A stretch of DNA of 32,597 nt from Planctomycetota bacterium (GTDB taxonomy: Bacteria > Planctomycetota > PUPC01 > JABMSA01 > JAUWKK01), in the NCBI GenBank assembly GCA_030614245.1, contig JAUWKK010000002.1, positions 1 through 32,597 on the forward strand, given 5' to 3'. Shown here piece by piece: positions 1 through 6,922 of the stretch; the stretch's first letter is position 1, and each line of letters begins with the position of its first letter. Made by a program: the position numbers and the translations under genes. A model generated the notes under the pieces. It saw nothing but the letters and a program-made list of their open reading frames with translations. It was not told the origin of the DNA and did no database searches.

Positions 1-596
<596 letters not shown>

Positions 597-609
597 CGCC
601 CGTCATCTC

Positions 610-789
610 CTACCGTCCGCTCCTATCAGCGTTCATCCGCGGTTCCCGATTCTTTTCCGCCAATCCCTCCAGCTTCGCCTCGCACCCCGTGCAGATCTTC
701 CGATGCCGCTCCATGCACAGCTTCCGACCGCACATCGGGCAATCGATCAATCCCATCCGCCTGAATATCCGCCGCTGCCGCCCGTTCAC
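610..789 (-). CDS. Small zinc-ribbon protein, 59 aa
   Basis: Starts at GTG 789, chosen because it overlaps the upstream stop as GTGA and lies 9 nt after AAGGAGG; the ATG at 798 touches the SD and is too close. Residues 17-36 carry two CxxC knuckles, CPMC (17-20) and CTGC (33-36), enough for one zinc-ribbon. The flanks are very basic at the N-terminus. It sits between the PAPS-reductase-like gene and the replication initiator, which suggests an early nucleic-acid or protein-binding accessory role, but no family was recognised. Its stop overlaps the SD of the rep gene. Confidence 0.7.
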   Translation of the reverse strand: MNGRQRRIFRRMGLIDCPMCGRKLCMERHRKICTGCEAKLEGLAEKNREPRMNADRSGR

Positions 790-1619
790 GTCCCACATCC
801 TCCTTCGCAATCCTCGCGGAATTCGTCGAAGAGCTGCAGCTGGGCGTCGCCCAGGTCAGCCTCATGTAATGGCTGACAGCTTCGGTGCACATAAAGTTTC
901 TGGTCGAGTTTGCGGTTGCAGATGGCGCCGGGCCGCCGCAGCCCTTCGTCGACTTGACGGGCACGCTGCCAGCCGTTCGGATCGCCAGCCCGCAGGCATC
1001 GCCATTCCCGTTGCGATTTGAACGGGCAAAACACGCACGCGGAACGACCAACCGGATGGGGTACGCGTCGCTGGAGGGCTTCTATGGAATCTCGTCGCCT
1101 GATCTCCCGATCGATCAGTGGGAAAGATGCCTCGCTCCACGGCTCCCGAGCGAAGCGGGCTAGCGTGCGGCAGGCCCGCCCCTGCTCCTCGAACGAGAAA
1201 CCGAAGTATTGCACGACGGTCGTGCCCTTCGGCACTCGCTGCCGCGGCTGCATGCCCAACAGCCGTCGACGAATGATCTGTTTGACGACATTGATCTTGT
1301 AGTCTTTGGTGCATTGTCGACGCGTGCGGCCGATAGGCCCGCCCTCGACGGCCCTGGTGTAGGCCGGTATGCTCGCGAACCGGCCGCCTCGGGAGTTTAC
1401 CCCGCGCAGCAGGTCATCCCCGAGCTTCCCCGCTGTACCGGTGAGGATTGGGGGGCCGCCAAGCGTCTGCAGCCACTCAAGGTGCTGATAGACTGCTGCC
1501 GGCTCCTCTTGGGTGTCCGCGAAGATGGCGGCATCTATTTGCAGCCGGTCATCGTAGGCCAGCAGATACAGATGGGTGGAGTTGATGCCGGCGCCGAGGT
1601 TCAAAACGTGCAGGATCAT
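786..1619 (-). CDS. PAPS-reductase-like / PP-loop superfamily protein, 277 aa
   Basis: Start ATG 1619 follows the previous stop by one base and has GGGAG upstream. The N-terminus 'LNLGAGINST' (7-16) is a PP-loop-like nucleotide-binding strand and loop, as in the phosphoadenosine phosphosulfate reductase family, followed by 'IFADTQEEPAAVYQHLEWL'. Other family landmarks are RRQCTKDYK with Cys103, the segment 'SFPLIDREIRRRDSIEAL', and SACVFCPFKS with Cys195 and Cys198. Two more Cys lie at 271 and 275. Relatives are common in phages and mobile elements and usually lack a known substrate; adenylation or sulfur-transfer chemistry on a nucleotide, tRNA or DNA is possible. The family call is solid, the reaction is not. 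Confidence 0.8.
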   Translation of the reverse strand: MILHVLNLGAGINSTHLYLLAYDDRLQIDAAIFADTQEEPAAVYQHLEWLQTLGGPPILTGTAGKLGDDLLRGVNSRGGRFASIPAYTRAVEGGPIGRTRRQCTKDYKINVVKQIIRRRLLGMQPRQRVPKGTTVVQYFGFSFEEQGRACRTLARFAREPWSEASFPLIDREIRRRDSIEALQRRVPHPVGRSACVFCPFKSQREWRCLRAGDPNGWQRARQVDEGLRRPGAICNRKLDQKLYVHRSCQPLHEADLGDAQLQLFDEFREDCEGGCGT

Positions 1620-1620
1620 A

Positions 1621-1824
1621 TTAAAGCATCTCCCGACCGGGACCATCGCGAATCTCTCGGAACATCTGTCTGACTTCGGCCCGCCCGGCGTAACGCAGTC
1701 CGCGCCGATAGTGGTTCTTGGCGAAGCGCGCCATCCCCCTGCGTGCCCGAAAAAGTCTCCGAAATCTCGTGAGGATATCCTGCTCGTCGCCCCCGCAAAG
1801 TGCAATGCGTCCCTCGCGGCTCAT
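1621..1824 (-). CDS. Small basic protein of unknown function, 67 aa
   Basis: Starts at ATG 1824 (MSREGRIALCGG), which overlaps the stop of the DUF4031 frame as ATGA, the coupling seen throughout this operon; purine-rich GGAG and GGGGGG lie upstream. The product is rich in arginine (a run like RFRRLFRARRGMARFAKN) and ends GREML. I recognise no family. The same frame extends further upstream only because the DUF4031 gene before it carries a frameshift; the ATGA overlap argues that these are two separate proteins. Confidence 0.6.
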   Translation of the reverse strand: MSREGRIALCGGDEQDILTRFRRLFRARRGMARFAKNHYRRGLRYAGRAEVRQMFREIRDGPGREML

Positions 1825-2091
1825 GATGTCGCCCCCCGCTCCTGCCGCAGCCGCACGAGGGTCGGGGCCGTCACCTCGTGCGGCCCCGTGCAACACCGCC
1901 AGGCGGCGTTTATTGGCCGTCAAGTCGTAGCGATCGGTCTGCAGCCACGATCGTCGCAGCCCGATCGCTTTCCGCATCATCTCCAACTTCTCGTCCGTAT
2001 CCGCCATCATGTGACAGCATTCGCGGCATCCCTCCGGGAACCTCCCAACCCAGTCTCGGCTAAGGAAGAGTTTGTCGACATAGACAGCCAT
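1821..2091 (-). pseudogene. DUF4031-family protein, reading frame broken by one extra base
   Basis: Starts at ATG 2091, overlapping the previous stop (TGATG). The first 67 or so residues, 'MAVYVDKLFLSRDWVGR' through 'CCHMMADTDEKLEMMRKAIG', 'RSWLQTDRYDLTANKRR' and 'LAVLHGA', match the small DUF4031 family of unknown function. After LAVLHGA the frame enters unrelated sequence, while the adjacent frame continues HEVTAPTLVRLRQERGATS and stops with a TGA that overlaps the next gene's ATG. Removing one base near 1881-1887 restores an 89-residue protein, the usual family size. It may be a real mutation, a sequencing error or, less likely, programmed frameshifting. Confidence 0.7.
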
Positions 2092-2477
2092 CAATGCTGT
2101 CCTCCACTGTAGCGAGTGCCCCGGTTCCAGAAAATGTGGTGATTGGAATTGATGGCCATTTCGTGTCCGCATCTGCAACAGCGCATGATCGGCTGGTGCG
2201 TTTCTGCAGACCATCGGAGGCGAAGGTTATAAGCCTTGGGCGCATTGGGCTCGGCGGCCAATCCGCAGAAGGGGCAGGGATCCGGGTAACGGCCTATGAC
2301 CGGCACCAACCCATGTTCGTCCAGGCATTCCCGCCGGCCGACGACGCCGCAGACGGGGCATGGCCGGCAAATGCACCCAAACGTCCCATCCGCGGGATCG
2401 CGGCCACACAGCTCGCAAAGTCCTTCGGTAATCCGCGGCGAGAGGGCGGCACCGCCTCGTAGATCATACGTCCCCAT
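2091..2477 (-). CDS. Cysteine-rich multi-zinc-ribbon protein, 128 aa
   Basis: Start ATG 2477 has AAGGAG six bases upstream. Thirteen residues in 128 are cysteines, arranged as zinc knuckles: CELC (21-24), CICRPCPVC (35-43), Cys51, CPFC (68-71) and CCRC (100-103). The 'DPCPFCGLAAEPN ... MRCCRCGHEM' half resembles Lar-type (restriction alleviation) zinc ribbons, which share CPFCG followed by a second CxxC. The first half looks like another ribbon of its own. It follows the three small paralogous genes at 2488-3613 and is coupled to the DUF4031 gene. Zinc binding is likely; the Lar-like role is only a resemblance. Confidence 0.7.
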   Translation of the reverse strand: MGTYDLRGGAALSPRITEGLCELCGRDPADGTFGCICRPCPVCGVVGRRECLDEHGLVPVIGRYPDPCPFCGLAAEPNAPKAYNLRLRWSAETHQPIMRCCRCGHEMAINSNHHIFWNRGTRYSGGQH

Positions 2478-2487
2478 GATTTGCTCC

Positions 2488-2751
2488 TTATGGTATCCTC
2501 CTGCCTTCCAGAATTTCCTTGACACTATTTTGAAGCTGTCTCGTATATTCCTGGCGCACGCCAGAGTGCTCGGGCTGAACGATGCGGCGCGCTAGTTCAA
2601 CCAACTTCTCCAAAGCCCGCCACTCCGCCGCGCAGCAGCACACGACAGGCTCCGTGATTGTGACTATGTCGATGATGGGCTCGCCAGCTCCATTCAGGCT
2701 GCGGCAGGCGATCTCACTGCTCGAGGCCTCGATCGGCTTTATCCACGTCAT
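2488..2751 (-). CDS. Small protein with a Cys-Cys-Cys AEW motif, 87 aa
   Basis: Start ATG 2751 overlaps the upstream stop (ATGA). The middle reads VVCCCAAEWRALEKLVELAR and the C-terminus is a predicted helix with 'QLQNSVKEILEG'. The same pattern, a cysteine pair, then AEW, an aromatic/Leu, and LV, occurs near the end of the gene at 3047 and more weakly in the gene at 2748, so the three neighbouring genes look like paralogues of one small helical module. No named family recognised. It is the last of that trio before the cysteine-rich gene, with the stop just ahead of that gene's SD. Confidence 0.65.
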   Translation of the reverse strand: MTWIKPIEASSSEIACRSLNGAGEPIIDIVTITEPVVCCCAAEWRALEKLVELARRIVQPEHSGVRQEYTRQLQNSVKEILEGRRIP

Positions 2752-3050
2752 GTGTCTGTCCTTTCGGTAATTTCCTGGATGAGATGGTGAAACTTGCGAC
2801 ACTTTTCTCCGTCTGCGTCTCCCAGCAACAGATCCGCATCGATCTCGGCGGCCAATTTCACTAATCGCAAGAGCGCGAGGAAGTGGTCGAGTTCGCAATA
2901 TACCCCTTCGTATTGTGCCCAGAATACCGGGCACGATGAGGCCCCGCTGTATCGCATGGCGGCCTCGAGGATAGGATTTTTCATGCGCTCGGGCACGTAG
3001 ATGTCGGCTCTCACGCCCCGTAGCGCGGGTTTCCATTTTTGCAGGCTCAT
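2748..3050 (-). CDS. Small helical protein, third member of a local paralogous trio, 100 aa
   Basis: Start ATG 3050 (MSLQKWKPALRG) overlaps the upstream stop as ATGA. The C-terminal half, with 'VYCELDHFLALLRLVKLAAEID' and then 'RKFHHLIQEITER', aligns with its two neighbours: a Cys, an acidic residue followed by an aromatic, an A-L/W, a basic residue, then LV and a long helix. The N-terminal 45 residues do not align with the others. I recognise no family. Position between two relatives suggests tandem duplication followed by divergence. Confidence 0.65.
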   Translation of the reverse strand: MSLQKWKPALRGVRADIYVPERMKNPILEAAMRYSGASSCPVFWAQYEGVYCELDHFLALLRLVKLAAEIDADLLLGDADGEKCRKFHHLIQEITERTDT

Positions 3051-3613
3051 TTGGGATCTGGCTCCGTTTCTCCCGCAGACGGGTCGGCACCACCGCAAAG
3101 ATCGTCCCGCCCACATTGGCCCCTCAATGCCGCCTCGAGGGCGAGGTGGAAGGCCTCGCCACCGTGGATCAAGCGCAGCGCGTCGACGCGTAGGGCGGCC
3201 CCGGTCGCCACCAACCGCCGCCAAGCCTGCCACTCCGCTCGGCAGCATATCGTGCACGAGCCGCCAAGATACACCTGCGGCCACGGCTCGGGCACATCGG
3301 GTGCCGGAGAAGGCGGCGTGCAACCAGTCGGCAGGAAGTGACCCTCCCGCTTGCAGCCCGCGCTCAGTCGGTCCGTCGGGTCAACATTCAGCAATATTTC
3401 GCAATCGCAGAAGGCGTTGTAACAGTGCTGGAAGTGCTGGAACGTTCGTGCGATAGAGATGTCATCGAGCGAGCGCAAGACACTGGCCGCAACCTCATAG
3501 GTCCCAGTGCACTTCAAGGTAACACGGCCATCGGGATGTTTCCGGCATAGCCGTGCGGCGAGTTGGTCTGTGAAACACTCAAATTTCGGATGGTCTCGGT
3601 CCATGCGTAGCAT
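3047..3613 (-). CDS. DUF2695-containing protein fused to a CCxAEW module, 188 aa
   Basis: Two adjacent ATGs (3616 and 3613) follow AAAGGA; the second has the better 7-nt spacing. The first 75 residues, 'DHPKFECFTDQL' to 'AFCDCEILLNV', carry the signature of DUF2695, whose family ends in a YCDCEVLLNV-type motif; its function is unknown. A proline-rich linker follows, then 'CTICCRAEWQAWRRLV' and a helical tail, matching the small proteins encoded at 2488 and 2748. So this gene looks like a fusion of DUF2695 with the local module, or the source from which the two smaller genes were copied. Confidence 0.7.
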   Translation of the reverse strand: MLRMDRDHPKFECFTDQLAARLCRKHPDGRVTLKCTGTYEVAASVLRSLDDISIARTFQHFQHCYNAFCDCEILLNVDPTDRLSAGCKREGHFLPTGCTPPSPAPDVPEPWPQVYLGGSCTICCRAEWQAWRRLVATGAALRVDALRLIHGGEAFHLALEAALRGQCGRDDLCGGADPSAGETEPDPK

Positions 3614-3663
3614 CATAACATCCTTTCAAACAGTATCGATTCAAAACATCCTGGATTGAACTG

Positions 3664-4041
3664 TTATCCAGCAAGCTCCTTCTCTAGCAGGCACTCGGGA
3701 CAATACGGCCCAAAGCCCTCGGCGGCGAAGAATCTCTTTCCGCAAGAGCAGCTTCGTTCCGTTATGCCGTAGTGGACAGTAATTCCTGCCGCGACACACT
3801 CGGGGCAGAACGGCTCATAGCCAGGCAGCGGCTGTTCCTTTTCGGGGAATCGTCGGTGGCAGTGCTTGCATTCATAGGTGGTTTGATGATTCGCCGGAAG
3901 AGGATTATCCTGACTTTCCTTACTCGAGAACTCCGCCCAGTACTCAGACATGCCTTTGATGGTCAACGCACGCCGACGGACGGTGGTCGCCAGATCCAAT
4001 GCGAGCGTGTGCCGTGGCACCCTAATCGTCGGCCGATCCAT
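3664..4041 (-). CDS. Double zinc-ribbon protein, 125 aa
   Basis: Start ATG 4041 has AGGAG 9 nt upstream. The C-terminal 70 residues contain two ribbons of similar plan: CKHC (58-61) ... CPEC (79-82) and CSC (98-100) ... CPEC (114-117), each separated by a stretch ending G-Y-E/F-P-Y/F before CPEC, so an internal duplication is likely. The N-terminal 30 residues are basic (RVPRHTLALDLATTVRRR). It overlaps the gene before it by 20 nt. Zinc and nucleic-acid binding are reasonable guesses; no named family was recognised. Confidence 0.7.
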   Translation of the reverse strand: MDRPTIRVPRHTLALDLATTVRRRALTIKGMSEYWAEFSSKESQDNPLPANHQTTYECKHCHRRFPEKEQPLPGYEPFCPECVAAGITVHYGITERSCSCGKRFFAAEGFGPYCPECLLEKELAG

Positions 4042-4450
4042 CGTTTTGATCTCCTGACGAGTGCCACGTGACGGCACTCGCGGCCATAGTTGCCGGCGTG
4101 CCGGCCACCGATGTCGGCGGGCATACCGTACCAGCCGCAACGCCTGGCGGCATGATGGCCAACACCGTCGCTGTGGGCTTCTGCAAACTGCGGACAACCG
4201 TGCTGATGATGTTGGCCGCAGCTATTTCCAGATGCTTCTGCGACCAGTTATCGTTCCAACGCTCATTGTACTGCCGGATCATGATAGGCAAATCCGTCCC
4301 CTCATCGAGCTTGAATAGCAGCTTATGTTCGGTGCGGCGCATGAGAAAGCGGAAATCGCATACACGCTGCAGCCCCCAGGCCTCGCATTGGAGGTACTCC
4401 TCATCCGACGGCTCACGCGGGCAGTGCCACGCGTAATCATCAGTCAGCAT
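4022..4450 (-). CDS. Hypothetical protein, 142 aa
   Basis: Starts at ATG 4450 (MLTDDYAWHCPREP), preceded by GGGGGA and overlapping the previous gene by 11 nt. The N-terminal 85 residues look like a folded domain, with 'LQRVCDFRFLMRRTEHKLLFKLDEG' spread across it and a helix-rich 'NERWNDNWSQKHLEIAAANI'. The last 40 residues are low complexity (Ala, Pro, Thr, Val, Gly). I recognise no family. It lies between a coiled-coil protein and a double zinc-ribbon protein in the early operon. Confidence 0.6.
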   Translation of the reverse strand: MLTDDYAWHCPREPSDEEYLQCEAWGLQRVCDFRFLMRRTEHKLLFKLDEGTDLPIMIRQYNERWNDNWSQKHLEIAAANIISTVVRSLQKPTATVLAIMPPGVAAGTVCPPTSVAGTPATMAASAVTWHSSGDQNDGSADD

Positions 4451-4844
4451 GGCCGTCCCCCTTCGGAGCATCCGCATCATGTGGCACCATCGAGAGCCGC
4501 AGCGGGCCGGACGGGCTCCGATGCTCTTCCTGTAATCGCTTGAACTCGACCTGCGTCTCGGCCTCGACCTGAATCGCTTCGGTGCGTTGGCCGAGCTTCA
4601 TCGCCTCCCTCGCGTGCTCGTCCAGCCGGCATGCCAGGCCGAAAATAATATGCTGGAATTTCGCCCGCATCTGCCGCGTCCGCCGCTCCAGCACTATCCC
4701 TTTGGCCCGCGAGCGGAAGATGGCATTTTGCTGCTCCACGTCGAGCTGGTTGCTCGTATCGAGTAGATTCCGCTCATGCTGCTCGATGGAGGCCTGTGCT
4801 TCCGTCAATTGTTGCCGAAGTGTTTGCTTTTTCGCCACGATCAT
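4440..4844 (-). CDS. Coiled-coil protein, 134 aa
   Basis: Starts at ATG 4844 with AAGGAGA directly upstream. Most of the protein is a charged helix: 'LRQQLTEAQASIEQHERNLL', then 'QNAIFRSRAKGIVLERRTRQ' and 'AIQVEAETQVEFKRLQEEH', with heptad-like spacing of Leu, Ile and Ala. There is no signal peptide or cysteine motif. The 100 nt to the upstream alpha-CTD gene (4845-4940) hold only this gene's SD. A structural or DNA-bound scaffold role is possible but nothing specific is shown. Confidence 0.65.
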   Translation of the reverse strand: MIVAKKQTLRQQLTEAQASIEQHERNLLDTSNQLDVEQQNAIFRSRAKGIVLERRTRQMRAKFQHIIFGLACRLDEHAREAMKLGQRTEAIQVEAETQVEFKRLQEEHRSPSGPLRLSMVPHDADAPKGDGHAD

Positions 4845-4940
4845 TCTCCTTCTGTTGTTCGATGCCAGGCGACGAGGCGGGCGCCCAGTACGGGCAAAAG
4901 TGATGTGGCATCCGCCTGCCGCCGGCTTTCCCCCGGAAAT

Positions 4941-5282
4941 CTATGCTTGCTGCTCCTCACTGGATGCCGACTGCAAACGCAATTCCATGTCCGCCAATGC
5001 CAAGTTGCTCTTGATCTCGTTGAGCGTCGTGGAACCAGCGTTCCTATGGCGGAGGATGTCGTTTTCGGATAGCCTCGCCAGCTCCTCCATGCTGCTGATG
5101 GCATGATGACTCAATACATTGCGGGCCCTGACGCTCCATCCGAACTCCGATACCGGCGTGAACCCGGATCGCTTTTCGTCGGGCGACTTCCCGAGATAAA
5201 CCGCGCGCCGCAGGCGTTCAATCTCCAAAGCCGCGGCGATAAGTAGCTGGGCCTCTTCACGCAGTTTTTTCACAATATCCAT
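4941..5282 (-). CDS. Stand-alone RNA polymerase alpha C-terminal-domain (alpha-CTD) homologue, 113 aa
   Basis: Residues 47-102 align without gaps to the C-terminal domain of bacterial RpoA, the helix-hairpin-helix unit that binds UP elements and transcription activators. Against E. coli numbering, Arg52 matches R265, Asn55 matches N268, Asn81 matches N294 and Gly83 matches G296, all DNA-contacting positions; K298 and S299 are replaced by Thr. The motif TLNEIKSNLA matches SLTEIKDVLA. The N-terminal 45 residues form a basic helix instead of the alpha assembly domain. It could compete for or extend host polymerase contacts at phage promoters. The fold call is strong by eye; the role is inferred. 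It lies next to a 105-nt intergenic repeat. Confidence 0.8.
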   Translation of the reverse strand: MDIVKKLREEAQLLIAAALEIERLRRAVYLGKSPDEKRSGFTPVSEFGWSVRARNVLSHHAISSMEELARLSENDILRHRNAGSTTLNEIKSNLALADMELRLQSASSEEQQA

Positions 5283-5311
5283 GATGCCCCTTTCAAGAAG
5301 CGCGGGGCCTG

Positions 5312-5416
5312 TCCGACGGCCTGGTCTTCGACCCCAGCCCGGGCGTCGAGCGCCTCTATCGGCCCAGGCCCCGCATTGCTCCGTGGAACGTTGTTAGTTC
5401 GATGATGCATCTCGAC
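5312..5416. repeat. 105-nt intergenic repeat, copy 1
   Basis: Matches 6631-6735 in the same orientation over 105 nt with no gaps and 11 mismatches by my count, about 90% identity. It fills nearly all of the gap between the gene ending at 5423 and the gene starting at 5282. Conserved inner features are a small hairpin (GGCG, five-base loop, CGCC) at about 5342-5354 and the block GCATTGCTCCGTGGA. Both copies keep a minus-strand frame starting ATGCATCAT, but most differences change the amino acid, so a DNA or RNA element is more likely than a peptide. Confidence 0.85.
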
Positions 5417-5422
5417 ACCGCG

Positions 5423-6220
5423 TTATCGCACGCGTCGGGGTTTCAGTTTTTTCCGTGTGACTATCCGCCCCGTGCCGCCACAGTATTTACACTTCGCTTT
5501 CCGATACTTGCCGTCGTAATTACTTCTCGTTCCTCGCACGACCCCATCGCCGCCACAGCGAGGACAACGAATCTTTATCAGGCGAAATCTTGGCTTTGAT
5601 GTTTTCTGACTGAATGGCTTGGAGCCAATCGATTTGTTCCGGTGCGGCGCCTGCAGATCATCTGGAATCGTCTCCTCGAGGACGTCTGTATTTTCCGCTT
5701 CGTCTTTCCCGATAATTCTGCCCCGACGGTCTACGGCAAAGCGACAGATGAGTTTGAATTCATAAATCTCATACGTCCCGAACTTGGGGCCTTTGGGAGC
5801 AAACCGCCGAATGGCGGCTTTTGCTTTCCGGTAAGATGGAAAGAACATCAACCGATGACCAAGAGTGACCGGGGCTCGTCCAGGCGTTGAGAAGAAGAGT
5901 TGTTGACGTATTTCCGGTTTCTTCGCCGAGGCCGCAGCATCATTCATTGTCTGCAGCGCCCTGCCAGAGAGAGGCTGGAGGGTATCATCGCCATCACGGA
6001 TTGCCCCACACTCCGCTCCATCGACGTTGTAAAAGCGAAGGCCAAAGACAGATACAATCTTTTGGTCCCGTTCCTTAATCGCGGCACGTGGTACAGCCTG
6101 GCCGATTCGCTGGCCCGGGGCCGGTCGTTCCTGGGGCTGGTCGAGGTCGGGGGCCGCAGCTGCATCGCCGGCATCGGCGCCGGCGATGAGTCCCAGCAAG
6201 AACATAATAAACACATTCAT
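5423..6220 (-). CDS. Secreted or membrane-anchored protein with a DnaJ-type zinc motif, 265 aa
   Basis: Starts at ATG 6220 after AAAGGAG. The first 23 residues, MNVFIMFLLGLIAGADAG and following alanines, look like a signal peptide or anchor. A middle domain (about 52-190) is unrecognised. The C-terminus has two CxxCxGxG knuckles, CPRCGGDG (219-226) and CKYCGGTG (244-251), the pattern of the zinc-binding region of DnaJ, and ends in a very basic tail. An exported protein with this chaperone-type motif is unusual; the motif may serve protein or nucleic-acid binding instead. The 105-nt repeat copy 1 lies directly downstream. Confidence 0.65.
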   Translation of the reverse strand: MNVFIMFLLGLIAGADAGDAAAAPDLDQPQERPAPGQRIGQAVPRAAIKERDQKIVSVFGLRFYNVDGAECGAIRDGDDTLQPLSGRALQTMNDAAASAKKPEIRQQLFFSTPGRAPVTLGHRLMFFPSYRKAKAAIRRFAPKGPKFGTYEIYEFKLICRFAVDRRGRIIGKDEAENTDVLEETIPDDLQAPHRNKSIGSKPFSQKTSKPRFRLIKIRCPRCGGDGVVRGTRSNYDGKYRKAKCKYCGGTGRIVTRKKLKPRRVR

Positions 6221-6320
6221 TTCGTTCTCCTTTTTCGCCCCTCGATAAAGCCCCGTTCCCCCGGCGAGGGGTTTGATCGCTGACCCCGAGGCCAGCGAAC
6301 CGGGAAGGGCATTGCGTCAT

Positions 6321-6557
6321 TTACCGACTATCCTCCAGCGCCCGCACCGCGTTGTCGAGAGCCGGATCATTGTGGAATGCCCCCGAGCTCCCGCCCGTGC
6401 GGCCGGCGTTCTCGTCCAGAATCTGCTCGATGTTGTCGTGGATATCGCCGCCGAGCACCTCGTTCGCACAATCAGGACAATACGCCGTCGTCCCGACCAT
6501 CAGCATTGCCCTATCGCCGCACCCGCACCAGCGCGGCCGCGCCTGCTCGGACAGCAT
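6321..6557 (-). CDS. Small zinc-ribbon protein, 78 aa
   Basis: Start ATG 6557 (MLSEQARPRW) is chosen because GGGGAGA lies six bases upstream; an earlier in-frame start at 6605 adds only a basic leader without a clear SD. CGC (11-13) and CPDC (27-30) make a short zinc ribbon, followed by an acidic helical tail with 'DIHDNIEQILDENAG'. The gene lies about 70 nt downstream of the 105-nt repeat copy 2. No family was recognised. Confidence 0.65.
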   Translation of the reverse strand: MLSEQARPRWCGCGDRAMLMVGTTAYCPDCANEVLGGDIHDNIEQILDENAGRTGGSSGAFHNDPALDNAVRALEDSR

Positions 6558-6922
6558 ATATATCTCCCCGCGCCGCCCTGCCCGTCTTTTACGTCGTGGC
6601 CTCAACCCAACCTCCTATCTGCGGAGCTCATCCGACGGCCTGGCGTTCGGCCCCAGCCCGGGCGTCAAGCGCCTCTACCGGCACGAGCCCTGCATTGCTC
6701 CGTGGAGCGTTGTTAGTTCCATGATGCATCTCGACTCTGCGCGACATGTCGTACGATTGTCGGGTGCGGGCGCACGCATCGATGTCACGCGGTATGAAGG
6801 CGTGTGCGTGCACCCGCTGGAGCTCTGCATTTGTAACTATCTCGCGTGACATCGTGCGGTCACCTTATCTCGGTTGGTTCCGTCAATCAAGGGTTTTTTC
6901 GCCGAGGGGCGAAAGTTTTATA
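6558..6922. other. Long intergenic stretch with a repeat and inverted repeats
   Basis: This 365-nt gap holds copy 2 of the 105-nt repeat (6631-6735), a perfect 11-bp inverted repeat (GATGTCACGCG at 6781-6791 against 6843-6853), a second pair of complementary GC-rich arms (6762-6777 and 6806-6815), and a hairpin TTTCGCC/GGCGAAA at 6897-6914 followed by GTTTT on the plus strand. A minus-strand frame from 6852 reads through it but its sequence looks like the repeat rather than a protein. A structured leader or regulatory region is the best reading. Confidence 0.5.
6631..6735. repeat. 105-nt intergenic repeat, copy 2
   Basis: Second copy of the element at 5312-5416, same orientation, 1.32 kb away. 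Like copy 1 it lies upstream of a small minus-strand gene and just downstream of the previous transcription unit. The hairpin loop differs (TCAAG against TCGAG) while the stem is kept, which mildly favours an RNA or DNA-structure role. Confidence 0.85.

Noticed and set aside
1621..2214. Single 197-aa protein from the DUF4031 region
   Set aside because: Family signature ends in another frame with an ATGA overlap; two genes with a frameshift explain it better.
6628..6852. 74-aa protein across the intergenic repeat
   Set aside because: Its sequence is largely the duplicated element and substitutions between copies change amino acids; no SD.
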